This document shows positions 5,558-8,207 of a DNA stretch of 8,207 nt, piece by piece (position 1 is the first letter of the stretch; every line of letters starts with the position of its first letter). The position numbers and the translations under genes are program-made. The DNA comes from a bacterium (lineage in GTDB: Bacteria; Auribacterota; UBA3054): contig JAFSWV010000046.1 of NCBI GenBank assembly GCA_017444325.1, forward strand, positions 1 to 8,207, written 5' to 3'. Under the pieces are notes generated by a model. The model was given only the letters and a program-made list of their open reading frames with translations. It made no database searches and was not told the DNA's origin.

Positions 5558-7072
5558 TTAGAAGAATATGCCAAGGCCTTTCAAAAAGGCCAAAATTACC
5601 AGAACAGGGGAGATGAAGCGCACTACGAACAGCCAGATCTTGGAAAAGAGCCAGTCGAAGGCATTGAAGCAATTCATCTCTTCCAAGGCTTTTTTGTTGC
5701 CCCAGACATAGCTCACAAAAAGCAGCGTCATCAGTCCGGCCAGAGGCATTAGCCAAAGGCAGGTGGTGTTGTCGAGTATCGCGAAGAAAGATTCGGAGCG
5801 CAGTTTCAGAGTCTCGGTGAAGAATTGCCCCAGCTTCGGAACATTGGCGAAGTTCGCCGCAGAGACCGCAGTCAAAGGAACGAGCGGGCCCAAAACGATG
5901 ATGAGAAGCCAAACGGCCTTGGCGCGCGAAAGGTAAAGTTTCTGCATGATGCCCTGAACGGCGCCTTCCAGCATGGAAATGGAGCTTGTAAGCGCAGCCA
6001 AAAGCAGCGTGAAGAAGAAGAGCGTTCCCCAGAGAGCGGACAAGGGAAGTTTTCCGAAAGCGATGGGCAGGATTTTGAAGACCAAAGAAGTTCCTTCTTC
6101 CGGAGAGAGCCCAGTGGAGAAAAGCAAGGGGAAGATGGCAAGGCCTGCGAGAATGGAAGCGATGGTGTCCAATATGACGATCGTGACGGCTGTCTTGGGC
6201 AAAGAGCTGGAGCGCCCCAAATATGAGCCGTAGGCGATTCCTACGCCTGATCCCAAGGAGAGCGTGAAGAAGGCCTGCCCCAGGGCCGCCATGACGCCTT
6301 CAGCAGTCATTTTCGAGAAGTCAGGCAGGAAGAGGAAGCGCAAACCTTCCTTGGCGTTCGGCAGAGTAAGCGCTCTGATGATGATCACGACGATCAGGAT
6401 GAAAATGAGCGGCATGAAGATCTTGGAGAAGCGCTCGATGCCTTTCTGCACACCGGCCATGACGATGAAGGCGGTTGCGAGGAAGAAAGCGGCACCGGCC
6501 GCGATGGTAACCCAGTAAATTCCTCCTGAAGCTGTGACGATATTCCCGAGCAGTTCAGAGGAAACCGCGGGATCGCGGAAGATCTTTCCTATAGGAGATA
6601 TGATCGTGTAAATGATGATCCAGCCTCCCACCACGGAATAGAAGACCGCGATCATAAGAGGCGTCAAAAACGTCACCGTAAAGCCGAGGAATCCCCAGCC
6701 AAAAAGCAGAGCGCCAAAAGCGAAAAATCCCGCGACGCCGGCGTGGAAATACATCCCCTTGAAACCAAAAGCCGCCGCGCCAAAAATTAGCGCAACGGCT
6801 GTAAGGAAAGAAAGCGTCGTTCTTTTGGGAGCCAATTCCGTCATGGCTTCCAAAGGTCCTTTCCCGGAGGCGCGGCCAAGACTCAGTTCGCAAAGCATGA
6901 TGGGAAGGCCAATGAGGAAAATGGCGGCGAGATAGACGAGCATGAAAGCCGCTCCGCCGTATTTTCCCATGATATAGGAAAAGCGCCAGATGTTCCCGAG
7001 GCCGATGGCGGAACCCGCCATAGCCAGAACGAAACCTTTGGAGGAAGTCCAGAATTCTTTATTTGGGCTCAC
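5558..7072 (-). CDS. Na+-dependent transporter, NSS/SNF family (paralogue 1)
   Basis: A 504-residue inner-membrane symporter with the LeuT fold, expected to import an amino acid or related amine with Na+. TM1 carries AGSAIGLGNIWRF (residues 19-31), the family signature and Na+ site. TM3 carries YSVVGGW (145-151), TM6 FFTLSLGSGVGIAYGSY (268-284), TM7 ILDT (Asp302, at the position where Cl--independent bacterial members have an acid) and TM8 ALTSSIS (360-366), whose Thr362/Ser363 match the LeuT Na2 ligands. Two points are odd. About 84 residues separate ELSLGR from GGW, where I expect about 45, and the extra part is hydrophobic. TM6 has GSG where GMG or GFG is usual. The start is GTG, supported by GGGAG 7 bases upstream and by the family start just before TM1. 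GTG overlaps the TGA of the upstream paralogue (GTGA), implying translational coupling. TM12 ends at the C-terminus (LKGLGIFF). Confidence 0.93.
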   Translation of the reverse strand: MSPNKEFWTSSKGFVLAMAGSAIGLGNIWRFSYIMGKYGGAAFMLVYLAAIFLIGLPIMLCELSLGRASGKGPLEAMTELAPKRTTLSFLTAVALIFGAAAFGFKGMYFHAGVAGFFAFGALLFGWGFLGFTVTFLTPLMIAVFYSVVGGWIIIYTIISPIGKIFRDPAVSSELLGNIVTASGGIYWVTIAAGAAFFLATAFIVMAGVQKGIERFSKIFMPLIFILIVVIIIRALTLPNAKEGLRFLFLPDFSKMTAEGVMAALGQAFFTLSLGSGVGIAYGSYLGRSSSLPKTAVTIVILDTIASILAGLAIFPLLFSTGLSPEEGTSLVFKILPIAFGKLPLSALWGTLFFFTLLLAALTSSISMLEGAVQGIMQKLYLSRAKAVWLLIIVLGPLVPLTAVSAANFANVPKLGQFFTETLKLRSESFFAILDNTTCLWLMPLAGLMTLLFVSYVWGNKKALEEMNCFNAFDWLFSKIWLFVVRFISPVLVILAFLKGLGIFF

Positions 7073-8207
7073 CTAAAAACTCCCAGCCCGTCCAGGAAAG
7101 CCAGAAGCACCAGGATGGGCGAAATGAAACGGATGAAGAAAGCCCACATGACGCAGGGGGACAAGGGCGAAGCGTCGCCTATGGCGTTGTGTTCATGCAC
7201 TCCGGACAAAAGGTGCCAGAAGTGCGTGTCCATGGCGCCGGTGGAGCCGCTGCGCATTTCCTTGACGGCGTTCTTGGGACCCCAGACCCAGCCGGCGTAC
7301 AGCAGCGTCAAGAAGCAGGCGATAGGAATGAGCCATTGGCAGGAGGCGTAGTCGAAAGCGTCGAACAGGCTCCCCTGGGCGGACATTAAAGTCTTCTTAA
7401 CGAATTCTCCCAATGCGGGGAAGTTCGAGTAGTCGCCGGAACTGAGGGCGATTATGCAGGAGACCGTGCAGAGGCAGGGGACGAGTATGAGAAGGACTTT
7501 GCTGCGCTTCCACTTCAATTCCTCCACCATGAGGCAGACAGGGCCTTCCAGGAGTGAGACGGCACTGGTCAGGGCCGCGATGAGAACGGCCACGAAGAAG
7601 ATCAGGTTCCAGATGGTGGACAAGGGCAATTTCTGAAAAGCCAGCGGCAGCACTTTGAAGATCAGAGACGGTCCGCTGTCCGGCGCAAAGCCCATGGCGA
7701 AGACTACCGGGAAGATCGCCAATCCGGCCATGACGGAAACGAGCGTGTCGAGCATGGCGACGGTGACGGTGGAGCGGGGGAGATTGTTGTCCTTCTTAAG
7801 GTAAGCGCCGTAGGTTATGGTTATGCCCATGCCCAGAGAGAGGGAATAGAAAGCGTGTCCCAAAGCCGCCAGCACGGATTTTCCCGATAAATGCGAGAAG
7901 TCCGGCACGAAAAGAAACTTCAGGCCTTTCGTGGCGTTGGGAAGAGTCAGCCCGCGGAAGATAAGCACGATGAGAAGAAGGAAAAGAACGGGCATGAAGA
8001 TCTTCGAGAAGCGCTCAATGCCTTTCTGTACGCCGATCCAGATGATAACGGCCGTGGTCAGCATGAAGACCAGCGTCGCCAGGAGCGGAGCCGTCCAGGC
8101 GCCCTTGGGCGCCATGATGATGGGAGTCATAATGGCGGAGGCTTCCTCCACGGTCTGGACGTTCAGCTGTCCAAGGAGAGATTTGCAAACGTAGATGAGC
8201 GTCCAGC
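7069..8207 (-). CDS. Na+-dependent transporter, NSS/SNF family (paralogue 2), N-terminus outside the window
   Basis: The frame is open to the right edge, leaving 378 residues from the end of TM3 (WTLIYV) to the stop at 7071-7069. The N-terminal part with TM1 and TM2, about 150 residues by comparison with its neighbour, is missing. The protein is a clear paralogue of the downstream gene: both share GVQKGIERFSKIFMP, GLTLPNA (ALTLPNA in the other), LPDFS-like VPDFS, LDT in TM7, ALTS in TM8, YVWG/WVWG after TM11 and RFISPxLVxLAFLxGLG in TM12. TM6 reads SLSLGMGITITYGAY, with the common GMG. Between TM11 and TM12 it has about 23 more residues than paralogue 1, including four His in HFWHLLSGVHEH. 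It is the first visible gene of the transporter pair and presumably shares its promoter, which lies outside the window. GTG 8151 is not a start. Confidence 0.92.
   Translation of the reverse strand, partial: WTLIYVCKSLLGQLNVQTVEEASAIMTPIIMAPKGAWTAPLLATLVFMLTTAVIIWIGVQKGIERFSKIFMPVLFLLLIVLIFRGLTLPNATKGLKFLFVPDFSHLSGKSVLAALGHAFYSLSLGMGITITYGAYLKKDNNLPRSTVTVAMLDTLVSVMAGLAIFPVVFAMGFAPDSGPSLIFKVLPLAFQKLPLSTIWNLIFFVAVLIAALTSAVSLLEGPVCLMVEELKWKRSKVLLILVPCLCTVSCIIALSSGDYSNFPALGEFVKKTLMSAQGSLFDAFDYASCQWLIPIACFLTLLYAGWVWGPKNAVKEMRSGSTGAMDTHFWHLLSGVHEHNAIGDASPLSPCVMWAFFIRFISPILVLLAFLDGLGVFR
7080..7084 (-). promoter_or_regulatory. Ribosome site of NSS paralogue 1, inside the paralogue 2 gene
   Basis: On the - strand this reads GGGAG, 7 bases before the GTG start at 7072. 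It lies within the last codons of paralogue 2, so ribosomes finishing that gene stop beside the next start (GTGA). This supports the GTG start and coupled translation. Confidence 0.6.

Noticed and set aside
5825..6518. Open frames on the + strand across the NSS gene (5825-6226, 5973-6233, 6264-6518)
   Set aside because: They are shadows opposite a well-supported transporter gene and have no ribosome sites or recognisable products.

Overview
The window is ordinary bacterial chromosome: a core translation operon followed by transport and membrane genes. Genes are tightly packed, Shine-Dalgarno sites are good, and hairpin-plus-T-run terminators and a sigma70-type promoter are visible. G+C is near 50% by eye, with the first gene and the intergenic stretches more AT-rich. 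The gene order thrS-infC-rpmI-rplT, an ATT start on infC, and two Na+-symporters of the NSS family fit many bacteria. ThrRS has no N-terminal TGS domain, which is the pattern of only some lineages. I cannot assign a phylum from sequence alone.

Layout, left to right. (1) 1-933, + strand: the 3' part of an unrecognised, Trp-rich, probably soluble protein, closed by a strong terminator (957-990). (2) 1001-4139, + strand: a near-consensus promoter, then threonyl-tRNA synthetase (thrS), translation initiation factor IF3 (infC), ribosomal protein L35 (rpmI) and L20 (rplT), closed by a GCAA-loop terminator that looks bidirectional. (3) 4141-5445, - strand: a polytopic membrane protein resembling the DUF2157 group, converging on the ribosomal operon. 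(4) 5446-5557: an AT-rich gap with a candidate promoter, a small palindrome and a 9-base direct repeat. (5) 5558-8207, - strand: two tandem paralogous neurotransmitter:sodium symporter (NSS/SNF) transporters, joined by a 4-base GTGA stop/start overlap. The upstream one is cut by the right edge.

The translation genes form one functional block: tRNA-Thr charging, start-codon proofreading by IF3, and two large-subunit proteins, of which L20 is a known autoregulator in other bacteria. The two transporters probably import amino acids or related amines with Na+.

The main anomaly is an in-frame TAA at codon 41 of thrS (1208-1210), inside an otherwise intact gene with every editing, zinc and catalytic residue present. 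It is either a sequence error or a real nonsense mutation. Other points worth a look are the ATT start of infC, an apparent hydrophobic insertion between TM2 and TM3 of one NSS transporter, a different residue in the TM6 substrate-site motif of the two NSS paralogues, and a His-rich insertion in the second. I see no phage, IS element, CRISPR array, defence system or RNA gene, and no convincing sign of an undescribed multi-gene system.
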